Shown here one piece after another: positions 27,943-38,262 of a DNA stretch of 64,000 bases. Below the pieces are notes generated by a model that worked only from the letters and a program-made list of their open reading frames with translations, made no database searches and was not told where the DNA came from. The stretch covers positions 1,962,501 through 2,026,500 of the forward strand of contig NZ_CP022203.1 in the NCBI RefSeq assembly GCF_002305895.1, read 5' to 3'. Position numbers and translations under genes: made by a program. This stretch comes from Corallococcus macrosporus DSM 14697 (GTDB lineage Bacteria > Myxococcota > Myxococcia > Myxococcales > Myxococcaceae). Each line of letters opens with the position of its first letter. Position 1 is the first letter of the stretch.

Positions 27943-29079
27943 ATGACGCGCCCGCTCGAGTCCTACCGCGACCTCTTCCCCGTGCTGAAGGAGCAGCTCT
28001 ACCTCAACCACGCTGGCGTGGCCCCCACCAGCCTGCGCGCCGCCGAGGCCGTGCGCGGGTGGATGGAGGACCTCGTCCACCACGGCATCAAGCACGAGCG
28101 CGGCTGGGAGGCCCACTGCGAGCGCGTGCGGGAGCTGGCCGCGCGCCTCATCAACGCCGAGCCCGGGGAGATTGCCTTCGTGCGCAACACCAGCCACGGC
28201 CTGGGGCTGGTGGCGGAGGGGCTGGACTGGAAGCCCGGGGACGAGGTGGCCGTGGCCTCCTCGCTGGAGTACCCCTCCAATGTGTACCCGTGGCTGCACC
28301 TGAGGGACCGGGGCGTGACGGTGCGCGAAATCCAGACGCCCGAAGGGGGCGTCACCCCGGAGGCCGTGGCCGCCGCCCTCACGCCGCGGACCCGGGTGGT
28401 GGCGGTGTCCTCCGTGCAGTTCGCCACCGGCTACCGCACGGACCTGGACGCGGTGGGGGCGCTCTGTGAGCGGGCCGGCGTGCTGCTCTGCGTGGACGGC
28501 ATCCAGAGCGTGGGCTGCGTCCCGGTGGACGTGAAGAAGAGCCGCATCCACTTCCTCAGCGCGGACAGCCACAAGTGGATGCTGGGCATCGCCGGCATCG
28601 GCTTCGTCTACGTGGCCAGGGAGGTGCTGCCCCGGCTGCGGCCCGTGCTGGTGGGCTGGCGCAGCACCACCGACGCGTGGAACTTCAACCGCAGCCACTT
28701 CGAGCTGCGCCCGGACGCGGGCAAGCTGGAGGAGGGCAGCGCCGCGTACACCGGCATCTACGCGCTGGGCGCCGCGCTGGAGCTGCTGCACGAGGTGGGC
28801 ATGGACGCCATCTCCACGCGCATCCGCGAGCTGCTCGGCCGGCTGGAGACGGGCCTGCGCGGGCTGGGCTGCGACGTGGGGCCCGCGCCGGCGCACCGGG
28901 CGGGCATCCTCACCTTCCTGCCTCCGGAGGGCGAGGCCCGCCCGCTCGGCGCGTGGCTGGCCGGGCGGGACGTGGCCCTCTCCGTGCGCCGCGGGCGCGT
29001 CCGCCTCTCTCCCCACTTCTACAACCTGCCCGAGGAGATGGACCGGCTGGTGGAGCTGGTGCGGACGTACCCGGGCTGA
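27943..29079 (+). CDS. Class V PLP-dependent aminotransferase (cysteine desulfurase/epimerase-like)
   Basis: This 378-residue fold-type I enzyme has the active-site Lys in LSADSHKWMLGIAGIG, the Asp-x-x-Gln pair in VDGIQSVGCVP, and the segment FVRNTSHGLGLVAEGL for PLP phosphate contacts. It lacks an obvious flexible Cys loop as found in NifS/IscS, so it is closer to isopenicillin-N epimerase-like or selenocysteine lyase-like members. The substrate is uncertain. The ATG at 27943 is the first start giving a family-like N-terminus (LFPVLKEQLYLNHAGVAP). It is divergent from the cytochrome gene and convergent with cysK. Confidence 0.88.
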   Translation: MTRPLESYRDLFPVLKEQLYLNHAGVAPTSLRAAEAVRGWMEDLVHHGIKHERGWEAHCERVRELAARLINAEPGEIAFVRNTSHGLGLVAEGLDWKPGDEVAVASSLEYPSNVYPWLHLRDRGVTVREIQTPEGGVTPEAVAAALTPRTRVVAVSSVQFATGYRTDLDAVGALCERAGVLLCVDGIQSVGCVPVDVKKSRIHFLSADSHKWMLGIAGIGFVYVAREVLPRLRPVLVGWRSTTDAWNFNRSHFELRPDAGKLEEGSAAYTGIYALGAALELLHEVGMDAISTRIRELLGRLETGLRGLGCDVGPAPAHRAGILTFLPPEGEARPLGAWLAGRDVALSVRRGRVRLSPHFYNLPEEMDRLVELVRTYPG

Positions 29080-29090
29080 CGGCCCTTGGG

Positions 29091-30011
<921 letters not shown>

Positions 30012-30031
30012 GTCGGGCGCCTCTGGGTGGG

Positions 30032-30877
30032 TCAGATGTGGAATTCGAGTGCGTCCAGCGAGCCATCCGCGCCGCGCTGACGCACTTCGCTGCGGCGGGT
30101 CACCACGGATTGAGAGGGGATGCTCTGCGTGAGCCAGGCGTTGCCGGCGATGATGCTGCCCCGGCCCACCACGGTTTCACCGCCGAGGATGGTGGCGTTG
30201 GCGTACACCACCACGTCGTCCTCGATGGTGGGGTGACGCTTCTTGTCCGTCAGCCCCTTCTCCACGACGAGCGCGCCCAGGGTGACGCCTTGGTACAGCT
30301 TGACGTTGTCACCAATGAGCGTCGTCTCGCCGATGACGACGCCGGTGCCATGGTCGATGACGAAGCGCCGGCCAATGGTGGCCCCGGGGTGGATGTCCAC
30401 GCCGGTCCGCTGGTGCGCGTACTCGGTGAGCAGGCGGGGCAGCAGCGGGAAGCCCAGCACATGCAGCGCGTTGGCCACCCGGTAGATGGCGATGGCGGTG
30501 AACCCCGGGTAGGTGAGGATGACCTCGTCCACGGTGCGTGCGGCCGGGTCCGCCTCGAAGATGGCGTCCGCGTCCTGGCGCAGCCACTCATAGAGCCCGG
30601 GCAGCCGCTCCATGAAGCGCGCCGGCAGGTCCGGTTCGATGCCCGGGTACAAGGGGGCGAGCGTGTCGCGGATGCGATGGAGGCTGGCCTCCACGGTGGT
30701 GACGTCCCGGTGGACGGCCGCGGCCGTACACTCCAGGCGCTCGGCGAAGTGGGGGAAGAGCAGGCCCAGGACCTGGCCTACGAATTCGGGAGCCGCGCGC
30801 CGTACGTCCGCAGGGAAGCAGTGGCGCTGCCGGGCTTCGAGCAGGGCCGTGACCAACCTGGCGTTGGAGTCATCCAT
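30032..30877 (-). CDS. cysE: Serine O-acetyltransferase
   Basis: This 281-residue protein has a helical N-terminal domain and a left-handed beta-helix of hexapeptide repeats: [20 protein letters not shown] carries the catalytic His-Asp region, then [16 protein letters not shown] and [20 protein letters not shown]. It acetylates serine, supplying CysK. The long N-terminal part (about 150 residues) resembles EpsC/SrpH-type SATs rather than short CysE. It is the first gene of the cysE-cysK operon, divergent from the acyl-CoA synthetase; the 207-base gap must hold both promoters. Confidence 0.93.
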   Translation of the reverse strand: MDDSNARLVTALLEARQRHCFPADVRRAAPEFVGQVLGLLFPHFAERLECTAAAVHRDVTTVEASLHRIRDTLAPLYPGIEPDLPARFMERLPGLYEWLRQDADAIFEADPAARTVDEVILTYPGFTAIAIYRVANALHVLGFPLLPRLLTEYAHQRTGVDIHPGATIGRRFVIDHGTGVVIGETTLIGDNVKLYQGVTLGALVVEKGLTDKKRHPTIEDDVVVYANATILGGETVVGRGSIIAGNAWLTQSIPSQSVVTRRSEVRQRGADGSLDALEFHI

Positions 30878-31084
30878 GAGCGCCTGTTTCTAACGCAGCG
30901 CGTGGGCTGACTGCACGGCGTAATGGCACCTTCCGGGAAGACTGTTGCTTCCCCGGAGGGGGACGGCCCCCCAGGGCCCTCGCTGTCCGCGCGCCGCGCC
31001 TTCCTCCACGCCCACCTGGCATCCGGTGGACAGCGGTGTTTCACCGTGCTTGCCGGGGGGCAGCCCCGGCGGGACGATGACGCC

Positions 31085-32734
31085 ATGGCCCATTCCCCGG
31101 TCCCTTCCTATGCCCATGGCACCAGCGCCACCCCGCTGCTGGGGGAGACGATTGGACAGAACCTGCGCCGCACCGTGGAGCGGCACGGGGACCGCGAGGC
31201 CCTGGTGGTGGCGTCCCAGGGATACCGGGCCACGTATCAGCGGCTCTGGACGCTGACCACGCAGGTCGCGCGGGGGCTGATGGCCCTGGGGGTCCAGAAG
31301 GGGGACCGGGTGGGGCTCTGGTCCCCCAACCGCTTCGAGTGGGTGGCCATCCAGTACGCCACGGCCCGCATCGGCGCCATCCTGGTCAACCTCAACCCGG
31401 CCTACCGCACCTCGGAGCTGGAGTACGCCCTCAACCAGTCCGGGGGGAAGGTGCTGCTGTACGCGCGGGGCTTCCGGCAGACGGACTACCGGGCCATGGT
31501 GCGGGAGGTCCAGCCGCGCTGCACAGGGCTGGAGCGGGCGCTCGTCCTGGAGGACGACTGGCAGGGGCTGCTCGACGGCGGGAAGGACGTCTCCGAGGAC
31601 GCGCTGGCGGCCCGCGAGGCGTCGCTCCAGTTCGATGACCCCATCAACATCCAATACACCTCGGGGACGACAGGCTCTCCGAAGGGCGCCACGCTGTCGC
31701 ACCACAACGTGTTGAACAACGGCTTCTTCATCGGCGAGGCGCTGCGCTACGGTCCGGAGGACCGGGTGTGCATCCCGGTGCCGTTCTATCACTGCTTCGG
31801 CATGGTGATTGGCAACCTGGCGTGTACCAGCCACGGCGCCACCATGGTGATTCCCGCCGAGGCGTTCGACCCGCTGACGGTGCTCCAGACGGTGCAGGCG
31901 GAGCGCTGCACGTCGCTGTACGGCGTGCCCACCATGTTCATCGCGGAGCTGGACCATCCGCGCTTCGGTGAGTTCGACTTGTCGACGCTGCGCACCGGCG
32001 TCATGGCGGGCTCGCCGTGTCCGGTGGAGGTGATGAAGCAGGTGCAGTCGCGCATGCACATGCGCGAGGTGACCATCTGCTACGGGATGACGGAGACGTC
32101 GCCGGTGTCCACGCAGAGCGCCCTGGACGCGCCGCTGGACAAGCGCGTGTCCACCGTGGGCCGCGTGCACCCGCACCTGGAGGTCAAGGTCATCGACGCG
32201 GGCACGGGCGAAGTGGTGCCCCGGGGCGCCCCGGGCGAGCTGTGCACGCGCGGGTACAGCGTCATGCTGGGGTACTGGGCCAACCCGGAGGCCACCGCCG
32301 CGGCCGTGGACGCCGCCGGGTGGATGCACACGGGCGACCTGGCGGTGATGGATGAGGAGGGCTACGTGAAGGTGGTGGGCCGCATCAAGGACACCATCAT
32401 CCGGGGCGGTGAGAACATCTCTCCGCGGGAGGTGGAGGAGTTCCTCCACACGCACCCGGGCGTCAGCGAGACGCAGGTCATCGGCGTGCCGAGCCAGAAG
32501 TACGGCGAGGAGGTGATGGCCTGGGTGCGCGTGAAGCCCGGCGCGGCGCTCACCGGCGAGGAGCTGACCCGCTTCTGCTCGGGCCGCATCGCGTCCTTCA
32601 AGATTCCCCGCTACTGGAAGTTCGTGGACGCGTTCCCGATGACGGTGACGGGCAAGGTGCAGAAGTTCAAGATGCGCGAGGCGTCCGTCGCCGAGCTGGG
32701 GCTGGAGGACGCCGCGGCCATCAAGACGGCTTGA
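31085..32734 (+). CDS. Fatty acyl-CoA synthetase (AMP-binding enzyme)
   Basis: This 549-residue adenylate-forming enzyme has the P-loop [16 protein letters not shown], the A5 motif [12 protein letters not shown], the A7 Asp in [15 protein letters not shown]8 [16 protein letters not shown], and the C-terminal Lys in [12 protein letters not shown]. These features fit medium/long-chain acyl-CoA synthetases of the YngI/FadD-like group. The ATG at 31085 is preferred; a frame open to 30923 adds a leader with no similarity. The last 14 bases overlap the end of the TfoX-like gene on the other strand. Confidence 0.92.
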   Translation: MAHSPVPSYAHGTSATPLLGETIGQNLRRTVERHGDREALVVASQGYRATYQRLWTLTTQVARGLMALGVQKGDRVGLWSPNRFEWVAIQYATARIGAILVNLNPAYRTSELEYALNQSGGKVLLYARGFRQTDYRAMVREVQPRCTGLERALVLEDDWQGLLDGGKDVSEDALAAREASLQFDDPINIQYTSGTTGSPKGATLSHHNVLNNGFFIGEALRYGPEDRVCIPVPFYHCFGMVIGNLACTSHGATMVIPAEAFDPLTVLQTVQAERCTSLYGVPTMFIAELDHPRFGEFDLSTLRTGVMAGSPCPVEVMKQVQSRMHMREVTICYGMTETSPVSTQSALDAPLDKRVSTVGRVHPHLEVKVIDAGTGEVVPRGAPGELCTRGYSVMLGYWANPEATAAAVDAAGWMHTGDLAVMDEEGYVKVVGRIKDTIIRGGENISPREVEEFLHTHPGVSETQVIGVPSQKYGEEVMAWVRVKPGAALTGEELTRFCSGRIASFKIPRYWKFVDAFPMTVTGKVQKFKMREASVAELGLEDAAAIKTA

Positions 32735-33101
32735 CGCGCTTCTTCGCGCGGGGCTTCTTCGCCGCCTTCTTCAGCGCGGCCCGGTTGGCGGCGTCCACCG
32801 CACGCCGAGCCCATGGCAGCAGCGCGTAGGCGTCATCCGCCGCGTCCGCGGGCGGCGTCCAGTAGCCCATCTCCACCGGCCTGGCGGCGGTGTCGTGGAC
32901 GAAGGGCCGGCACCCGGCGGCCTGGAAGTCTGGCTTCGTGACCTCATCCACCTTCAAATAGAGCTGCCCGCCAGCGATGAGCCCGAACATCCGCCCCGCG
33001 GCGTAGATGCCCCAGCCGCCGAACATCGCGCGCGCCTGCAGGGGCCCGACCTTCTCCAGCAACTCCAACGTGTACTCAACGAAGCTGTCCGTCCGGGCCA
33101 T
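32721..33101 (-). CDS. TfoX N-terminal domain protein
   Basis: This 126-residue protein has a TfoX/Sxy N-terminal fold ([51 protein letters not shown]) and a Lys/Arg-rich tail ([16 protein letters not shown]). It lacks the C-terminal helix-hairpin-helix domain of full Sxy, as do many stand-alone members. In gammaproteobacteria Sxy helps CRP at competence genes, but the role of this short form is not known. It is convergent with the acyl-CoA synthetase and overlaps it by 14 bases. The ATG at 33101 gives the domain start. Confidence 0.85.
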   Translation of the reverse strand: MARTDSFVEYTLELLEKVGPLQARAMFGGWGIYAAGRMFGLIAGGQLYLKVDEVTKPDFQAAGCRPFVHDTAARPVEMGYWTPPADAADDAYALLPWARRAVDAANRAALKKAAKKPRAKKRVKPS

Positions 33102-33133
33102 GGGGGCTCTCCACGTCTCGATGTCGCGGCACG

Positions 33134-34069
33134 CTAGCGCACCCGGGGGCCTGGAGCGGCCTTTCGTGTGCCCCAGGGCTCGGGCATGGCGCGCACCCTC
33201 TCCACGATGAAGGCCTTGAGCGCCCGCGCCGCGGCCGTGAGGTAGCCCTCGCCCCGGTGTATCAGCGCCACCTGCCGCTTCAGGCCGCCGCGCTCCAGGG
33301 GCACCACGTCGAAGCCCTGGGCGCGGTGGTCCCTGGCCATCAACTGGGGCACCACCGCCATGCCCAGGCCGCGCTCCACCATGCGGCGCATGGCCTCCGC
33401 GTTGTCCGTCTCCAGCGCCAGGCGGGGTGTCACGCCCCGCGCCTCGCAGGCGGCCTCCAGCGCCCGGGTGCCGCTCATGCCCGGGATGACGACCCAGGGC
33501 TCCTCCACGGCGTCCTCCAGCGCCAGGGGCCTGCCTGCCTTCGTCAACCGGTGCCCCCGGGGGACCGCGAGCACCAGGGGCTCCTCCCACAGCCGCTGCG
33601 CCACCAGGTCGGCGCGCCGCACGGGCAGGGAGAGGATGGCCAGGTCCAGGCCGCCGCGCGCCACGCCTTCCTCCAGGGTGGGCGCCAGCCCCTCACTCAG
33701 CCGGGGCCGCACCTCCGGGTACTGTCGAGCGAAGGCCGGGATGATGTCCGGGAGCAGGTACGCCCCCACGGTGTGCAGCGTGCCGAGCGACACCACGCCA
33801 TGCGGTGTCCCCGACAGCCGCTCCAGCTCCGAGGTGCCCGCCGTCAAGGCGTCCAGGGCCCGCCGCGCATGGGGCAGGAAGCGCTCGCCGGCGTCCGTCA
33901 GCACCGCGCCCCCGGGCGTGCGGACGAGCAGGCGCGCGCCCAGCGCCGCCTCGAGCGACTGGAGCTGCCGGGAGAGGCCGGACTGGGACAGGCCCAGCCC
34001 ACGCGCGGCGGTGGCCAGGCGGCCCGCGCGGGCGACTTCGAGGAAGGCTCGGAGCTGTTCGGAGGTCAT
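33134..34069 (-). CDS. LysR family transcriptional regulator
   Basis: This 311-residue protein has an N-terminal winged helix (LRAFLEVARAGRLATAARGL, then SQSGLSRQLQSLEAALGARL) and a two-lobed effector domain typical of LysR regulators. It is divergent from a drug-type MFS exporter 70 bases away. Two palindromes containing GCGGA/TCCGC half-sites lie in that gap, one overlapping its own start codon. Control of the exporter and of itself is the expected arrangement. The effector cannot be predicted. Confidence 0.93.
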   Translation of the reverse strand: MTSEQLRAFLEVARAGRLATAARGLGLSQSGLSRQLQSLEAALGARLLVRTPGGAVLTDAGERFLPHARRALDALTAGTSELERLSGTPHGVVSLGTLHTVGAYLLPDIIPAFARQYPEVRPRLSEGLAPTLEEGVARGGLDLAILSLPVRRADLVAQRLWEEPLVLAVPRGHRLTKAGRPLALEDAVEEPWVVIPGMSGTRALEAACEARGVTPRLALETDNAEAMRRMVERGLGMAVVPQLMARDHRAQGFDVVPLERGGLKRQVALIHRGEGYLTAAARALKAFIVERVRAMPEPWGTRKAAPGPRVR

Positions 34070-34081
34070 GCGGATTCCGCA
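34069..34081. promoter_or_regulatory. Palindrome TGCGGA-T-TCCGCA at the lysR start
   Basis: This perfect palindrome with six-base arms overlaps the start codon region of the LysR gene. It shares the GCGGA half-site with the longer palindrome 9 bases downstream. Likely an autoregulatory site of the LysR protein. Confidence 0.55.
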
Positions 34082-34089
34082 AGGAGCCT

Positions 34090-34113
34090 ATGCGGAAGAT
34101 GCGATTTCCGCAT
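34090..34113. promoter_or_regulatory. Palindrome ATGCGGAA-N8-TTCCGCAT, LysR-type operator
   Basis: Perfect eight-base arms with an eight-base centre, containing a T-N11-A type core, lie midway between the divergent LysR and MFS genes. This is the best candidate for the activation site of the exporter promoter. Confidence 0.65.
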
Positions 34114-34139
34114 GGGGAGCCGAGGCGTACAGAAGAGGG

Positions 34140-35513
34140 ATGGACGGAAGCGGCGTCACAGCGGAACCCATGGTCAGCGCGCGCCCGGGCGTGGCGCGCC
34201 GGACGGCGACGGGCGCGGTGCTGCTGGCCCTGGTGGTCAGCGCCTTCGAGGGCACGGTGGTGACCAGCGCCATGCCCACCATCACCCGTGAGCTGGGCGG
34301 GCAGCACCTCTACTCGTGGGTGTTCTCCGCCTTCCTCTTCGCGTCCACCGTGGGCGTGCTCATCTCCGGGAAGCTGGCGGACCGGCTGGGGCGCAAGCCT
34401 GTCTTCTTCGCGGGCATGGGCCTGTTCCTCGTGGGCTCGGCGTTGTGTGGCCTGGCGGACTCGGTGCCGGGGCTCATCGCCTTCCGCGTCATCCAGGGCC
34501 TGGGCGCGGGCGCGTTGCAGCCCACCACGCTCACCATCTCCGCGGACCTCTACACGCTGCGCGAGCGCGCCGCCGTGCAGGGCCTCTTCACCGGGGCCTG
34601 GGGCGCCGGCAACGTGGTGGGGCCGCTCATCGGCGGCTGGCTGGTGATGCACGCCACATGGCGCTGGGTGTTCCTGGTCAACGTGCCGGTGGGCCTGTTC
34701 GCCGCGGCGCTGCTGTACCTGTCGTACCGCGACCCGCCTCGCCGTCCGGAGGTGCGCATGGACCGGTGGGGGCCGGTGCTCGCGGGCTCCTCGGCGGCGC
34801 TGCTCCTGTTCTCGCTGGAGCCGGGCGCCGCGAGCCTGCGCTGGGCCTGCGCGCTGGCCGCCGTGGGCGCGGGCTGGCTGCTGGTGCGGCAGCAGCGCAC
34901 GACGGTGTCGCCGTTGCTCCCGGCGGAGTTGCTGCGGGACCGCGCGGTGCTCTGCGGCGTCGCGGGCGGCATGGCCGGTGGCGCGCTGCTGTACAGCATG
35001 GCCGCTTGGGTGCCGCTGTGGATGACGGAGCAGGGCGGCCACACGCCGCTGGCGGCGGGCCTGGCGCTGCTGCCGATGCTGCTGGGGTGGTCCGTGGGCT
35101 CCACCTTCGGGGTGAAGCTGCTGGTGCGCGGCGGCATGCGGCTGAGCGCGGGCGTGGGCTTCGCGGTGGCGGCGCTGGGGGCGGGATGGCTGTCCCTGGC
35201 CGCGGCGCGTGGATGGGGCGTGCCCGCCGCGCTGGTGGGCCTGGCGGTGCTGGGCCTGGGCCTGGGACCGGCCGCCAGTACGTCGCTGATTGGACCGCAG
35301 TCCCGCGCGCCCTGGCATCACCGGGGCATCGTCACCAGCGCGCTCTACGCCACGCGGCTGCTGGGCGGCTCGCTGGCGGTGGCCGTGCTCGCGCTGGCCA
35401 GCGGGCACTTCGCGGTGCAGTTCGGCCTCGCCGCGGGGCTCACCGCCATCGCGGCGCTCGGGCTGGCGCTGCTGGCTCCGGGCAGGACGGAGCCCACGGC
35501 TTCGGGCGCGTGA
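34140..35513 (+). CDS. MFS drug-type efflux transporter (DHA2-like)
   Basis: This 457-residue protein is made mostly of membrane helices (about 12-14). It has the MFS loop GKLADRLGRKPVFF between helices 2 and 3, the GxGxGxxxP-like motif C in AWGAGNVVGPLIGGWL, and the opening ALVVSAFEGTVVTSAMPTI seen in multidrug exporters of the EmrB/QacA group. The ATG at 34140 directly follows a purine-rich AAGAGGG; an ATG at 34170 is possible. The divergent LysR regulator with shared operators suggests an inducible exporter. The substrate is unknown. Confidence 0.9.
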   Translation: MDGSGVTAEPMVSARPGVARRTATGAVLLALVVSAFEGTVVTSAMPTITRELGGQHLYSWVFSAFLFASTVGVLISGKLADRLGRKPVFFAGMGLFLVGSALCGLADSVPGLIAFRVIQGLGAGALQPTTLTISADLYTLRERAAVQGLFTGAWGAGNVVGPLIGGWLVMHATWRWVFLVNVPVGLFAAALLYLSYRDPPRRPEVRMDRWGPVLAGSSAALLLFSLEPGAASLRWACALAAVGAGWLLVRQQRTTVSPLLPAELLRDRAVLCGVAGGMAGGALLYSMAAWVPLWMTEQGGHTPLAAGLALLPMLLGWSVGSTFGVKLLVRGGMRLSAGVGFAVAALGAGWLSLAAARGWGVPAALVGLAVLGLGLGPAASTSLIGPQSRAPWHHRGIVTSALYATRLLGGSLAVAVLALASGHFAVQFGLAAGLTAIAALGLALLAPGRTEPTASGA

Positions 35514-35651
35514 TGGCGGGCGCGGTGGGCGACTGCGCGTCGCTGCCGGATGGGGGGCCATCTCGGCGGCGGGGCTGGCGCTGCGTCTTCGCGCAGGCTG
35601 GGCCCCACGGCTTTGGAGCCGTGCCGGCGGGGTGAGGGGCAGGCTCTCCGC

Positions 35652-36845
35652 TCAGCCCGTGTGGCCTCCCGGGTCCGGCGTCCGGAGGCTCGCGCGCGGC
35701 GGTGCCGGTGCCGCCAGCGTTGGCGCAGGGCCTTGCAGTGCCCGCGGCCACAGCCTGGCCAGCGCGGAGCGCAGCTCGGTGGCGGTCCGGTAGCGGTCCT
35801 CGGGGCGCTTCTCCAGCAGCTTCAGCACCACGCGTTCGAAGGGCTCCGGCAGGTCCGGCCGCAGCGTGCGCGGTGGCACGGGGCGCTCCTGGACGTGCAG
35901 GAACATCAACGGCACGGGCTCCGGGTGGCGGAACGGGAGCTGGCCGGTGAACAGCTCGTAGGCCACCACGCCCAGCGCGTACAAGTCCGTGGCCGGGGAG
36001 ACCGCGGGGTTGCCCGTCACCTGCTCCGGCGCCATGTACTCCGGCGTGCCGAGCACCGCGCCCTGCGCCGTCGTCCCCATGACGTGCGTGCTCTTGGCGA
36101 GCCCGAAGTCCATCAGCTTGAGCACGCCGGTGCGGGTGATGAAGAGGTTCGCCGGCTTCACGTCGCGGTGGAGCACCCCCCTGCCGTGCGCGTGCTCCAG
36201 CGCCACCGTCGCATGGGTGAGCCAGCGCAGCGCCTCCGCCAGCGTGGCGCGCCGCTCCAGCAGCCGCTGGCGCAGGTCCACGCCGTCCAGCAGCTCCACG
36301 GTGAGGAAGTGCCGCTCGCCGTCCACGCCCGCGTCGAACACGCGCAGGATGTTGACGTGCTCCAGCGCCCGGGCGTGCTCCACCTCCTGGCGGAAGCGCG
36401 CCACCAGCGCGTCATCCGCGTGGGGCACCGCGAGGACCTTGAGGGCCACGCGCACGTCTTGCCGGAGGTCGGTGGCCTCGTACACGGTGGAGCTGCCGCC
36501 CGCGCCCAGCCAGCGCTCCACCCGGTAGCGCTGGGCCACTGTCTGACCGGGCACCAGGCCGCGCATGACGCTGGAGGGCGCGGGCACCGGGACGCCCTGG
36601 AGCCACGTGCCGTGGGGTGACATGGGCGTCACCGGGCGCAGCGTCTCGCCCAGCGACAGGGCGGGCGGCGGCGTCACGGGGCGGAGCGCCGCCTCGGGCG
36701 GAGTCTCCGCGCGCGGCGGCGCGGGGGGGAAGCCGGCGCGCGGGGGCGGCTTCACGATGGCCGGCGGCGGCGTCACCCGCGGCTGCGGCTCCAGCGCGGC
36801 GCCCCCCAGGTACGCCACGCGGTCTTCGTCGTCGGTCGAGTGCAC
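35652..36845 (-). CDS. Serine/threonine protein kinase
   Basis: This protein of 397 residues has a Pro-rich N-terminal ~95 residues and a Hanks-type kinase domain (about 105-370). Landmarks are the Gly loop LGAGGSSTVYEA, Lys in VALKVLAV, catalytic loop HRDVKPANL, DFGLAKS, and GTPEYMAPEQ. No membrane helix is seen, so it is probably cytoplasmic. A GTG start with GGGAGG five bases upstream is the best choice. It lies 37 bases after the ODP-type diiron gene on the same strand, implying a shared transcript and possibly a sensor-kinase link. Such kinases are abundant in myxobacteria. Confidence 0.93.
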   Translation of the reverse strand: MHSTDDEDRVAYLGGAALEPQPRVTPPPAIVKPPPRAGFPPAPPRAETPPEAALRPVTPPPALSLGETLRPVTPMSPHGTWLQGVPVPAPSSVMRGLVPGQTVAQRYRVERWLGAGGSSTVYEATDLRQDVRVALKVLAVPHADDALVARFRQEVEHARALEHVNILRVFDAGVDGERHFLTVELLDGVDLRQRLLERRATLAEALRWLTHATVALEHAHGRGVLHRDVKPANLFITRTGVLKLMDFGLAKSTHVMGTTAQGAVLGTPEYMAPEQVTGNPAVSPATDLYALGVVAYELFTGQLPFRHPEPVPLMFLHVQERPVPPRTLRPDLPEPFERVVLKLLEKRPEDRYRTATELRSALARLWPRALQGPAPTLAAPAPPRASLRTPDPGGHTG

Positions 36846-36882
36846 CTCGGCCTCCCTCGGCTGCGTCGTCGCGGCGTGGGTG

Positions 36883-38040
36883 TCAGGGGTCCAGCAGCGA
36901 GACGTGGGACGGTGCCCCCACGCCCTCGATGTCCAGGTGCGGGGTGGGCAGGTTGTACTCGGCCGCGGCGCTGGTGGCCTCGACGATGATGGGGCCGGCG
37001 ATCTCCGGCGGCTCGCCGTGGCACAGGAGGTCCACTACGTGCTCCAGCGTCCACTTGCCCAGGCGGTTCACCACCAGTCGCGTGCCGTCGTACTGAGACG
37101 TGTCCGCCAGCTCCTGGCTCGCCGTCAGCTTGGCCTCCACGGAGTCGCCCAGGTAGCCGCGCGCCAGCGCCAGCACCCGGTCCAGCACGGCGTTCCAGGC
37201 CTGCAGGTGCGTCTTGTCCTGCGCCTCGTCCATGATGTCCAGGCCCACCTGGAGCTTCTCCATACGCTCCAGGAACTGCTGCACCAGGGGCCCCCGGATG
37301 ATGCGGCCGTGCTGCGGCGCGATGATGTCCACGCCCGGCTCCAGCTTGCGGATGGCCGCTACCGTGCGTTGCAGCGCCGCGTTCACCGGCATGTAGATTT
37401 GATGGAAGGCGCGGATGCCCGCCCAGTCGGACTCGTCCGCCCACAGGCCCCTGGCGTTGGAGTCCGTGAGCCCGCCGAAGAGGTCTCCGGTGAAGAGCAC
37501 GCGCGTCTGCGGGTCATAGAGCATGACGGCGCCGCGGAAGTGGCAGAAGGGCGAGGGCACCGGCAGCAGGCGGTGGCCGGTGGGCACGCTGAGCCCCTGC
37601 GCGAACTTCTCCGTGGGGATGAAGCGGTGGCGCGGCAGGTTCTGGTGGACGATGAGCCGCCAGGTGTCCTCCGAGCACAGCAGGCCGGCCCGGGGCGCGT
37701 AGCGCGCGGAGATGATGCTCGCCGACGAGCCCACGTCCGGGTCCTGGTGGTTGATGAACATGGCCGACAGGCGGTCCATGCCACCGATGAGGGACGTCAC
37801 CTTGGTGTGGATGGTGGAGAAGTCGCTGCTCGAGCCCGGGTCGACGAGGAGGTTGAACTCCGTGGGCCGCTGCGTCTTCTTGTCCGTGCCGCGGAACCGC
37901 AGCAGGTAGGGGTTGGCGTAGAAGATGTTGCCGGGCTCGCGCTTGCCCACCCAGAACGTCTCGGGGGCAATCTCCACCGGCACGAGGCGGAGGTCGGAGC
38001 TCTGGCTCGGGCTCGGGACTGGGGCAACGGTGCTGCTCAT
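36883..38040 (-). CDS. MBL-fold diiron protein of the ODP (oxygen-binding) type
   Basis: This 385-residue protein has the metallo-beta-lactamase fold found in flavodiiron proteins, but without a flavodoxin domain. Metal-ligand positions are visible in FINHQDPDVGSSA (His, Asp, Asp), SPFCHFRGAVML (His), LFTGDLFGG (Asp) and APQHGRII (His). The HQDPD wording is that of ODP proteins, which bind oxygen at a diiron site and act as sensors in some bacteria. A C-terminal ~130-residue helical segment follows and resembles no domain I know. The ATG is at 38040. The Ser/Thr kinase gene directly follows in the operon. Confidence 0.85.
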   Translation of the reverse strand: MSSTVAPVPSPSQSSDLRLVPVEIAPETFWVGKREPGNIFYANPYLLRFRGTDKKTQRPTEFNLLVDPGSSSDFSTIHTKVTSLIGGMDRLSAMFINHQDPDVGSSASIISARYAPRAGLLCSEDTWRLIVHQNLPRHRFIPTEKFAQGLSVPTGHRLLPVPSPFCHFRGAVMLYDPQTRVLFTGDLFGGLTDSNARGLWADESDWAGIRAFHQIYMPVNAALQRTVAAIRKLEPGVDIIAPQHGRIIRGPLVQQFLERMEKLQVGLDIMDEAQDKTHLQAWNAVLDRVLALARGYLGDSVEAKLTASQELADTSQYDGTRLVVNRLGKWTLEHVVDLLCHGEPPEIAGPIIVEATSAAAEYNLPTPHLDIEGVGAPSHVSLLDP

Positions 38041-38262
38041 GGGCGCGGAGTTCCTTCCCTCGCTGGGGGTGATGTCACTCCCCCGTAGCAATCGGTGCGC
38101 CGCGGCCCCTGCTCCCCGGGGACACGCGTCCGCGAGCGGTCGCCGGGCGCAATTCCAGCGCGCGGGCGGGGCGGCGCGCAGCGTTTGCGCCCCCGGAGGT
38201 TGAAGCGCGTGCGAGCGGGCGGGGGGCATGGCAGGCTGGGGCCGCCCACCTTCGCTCCGCTG

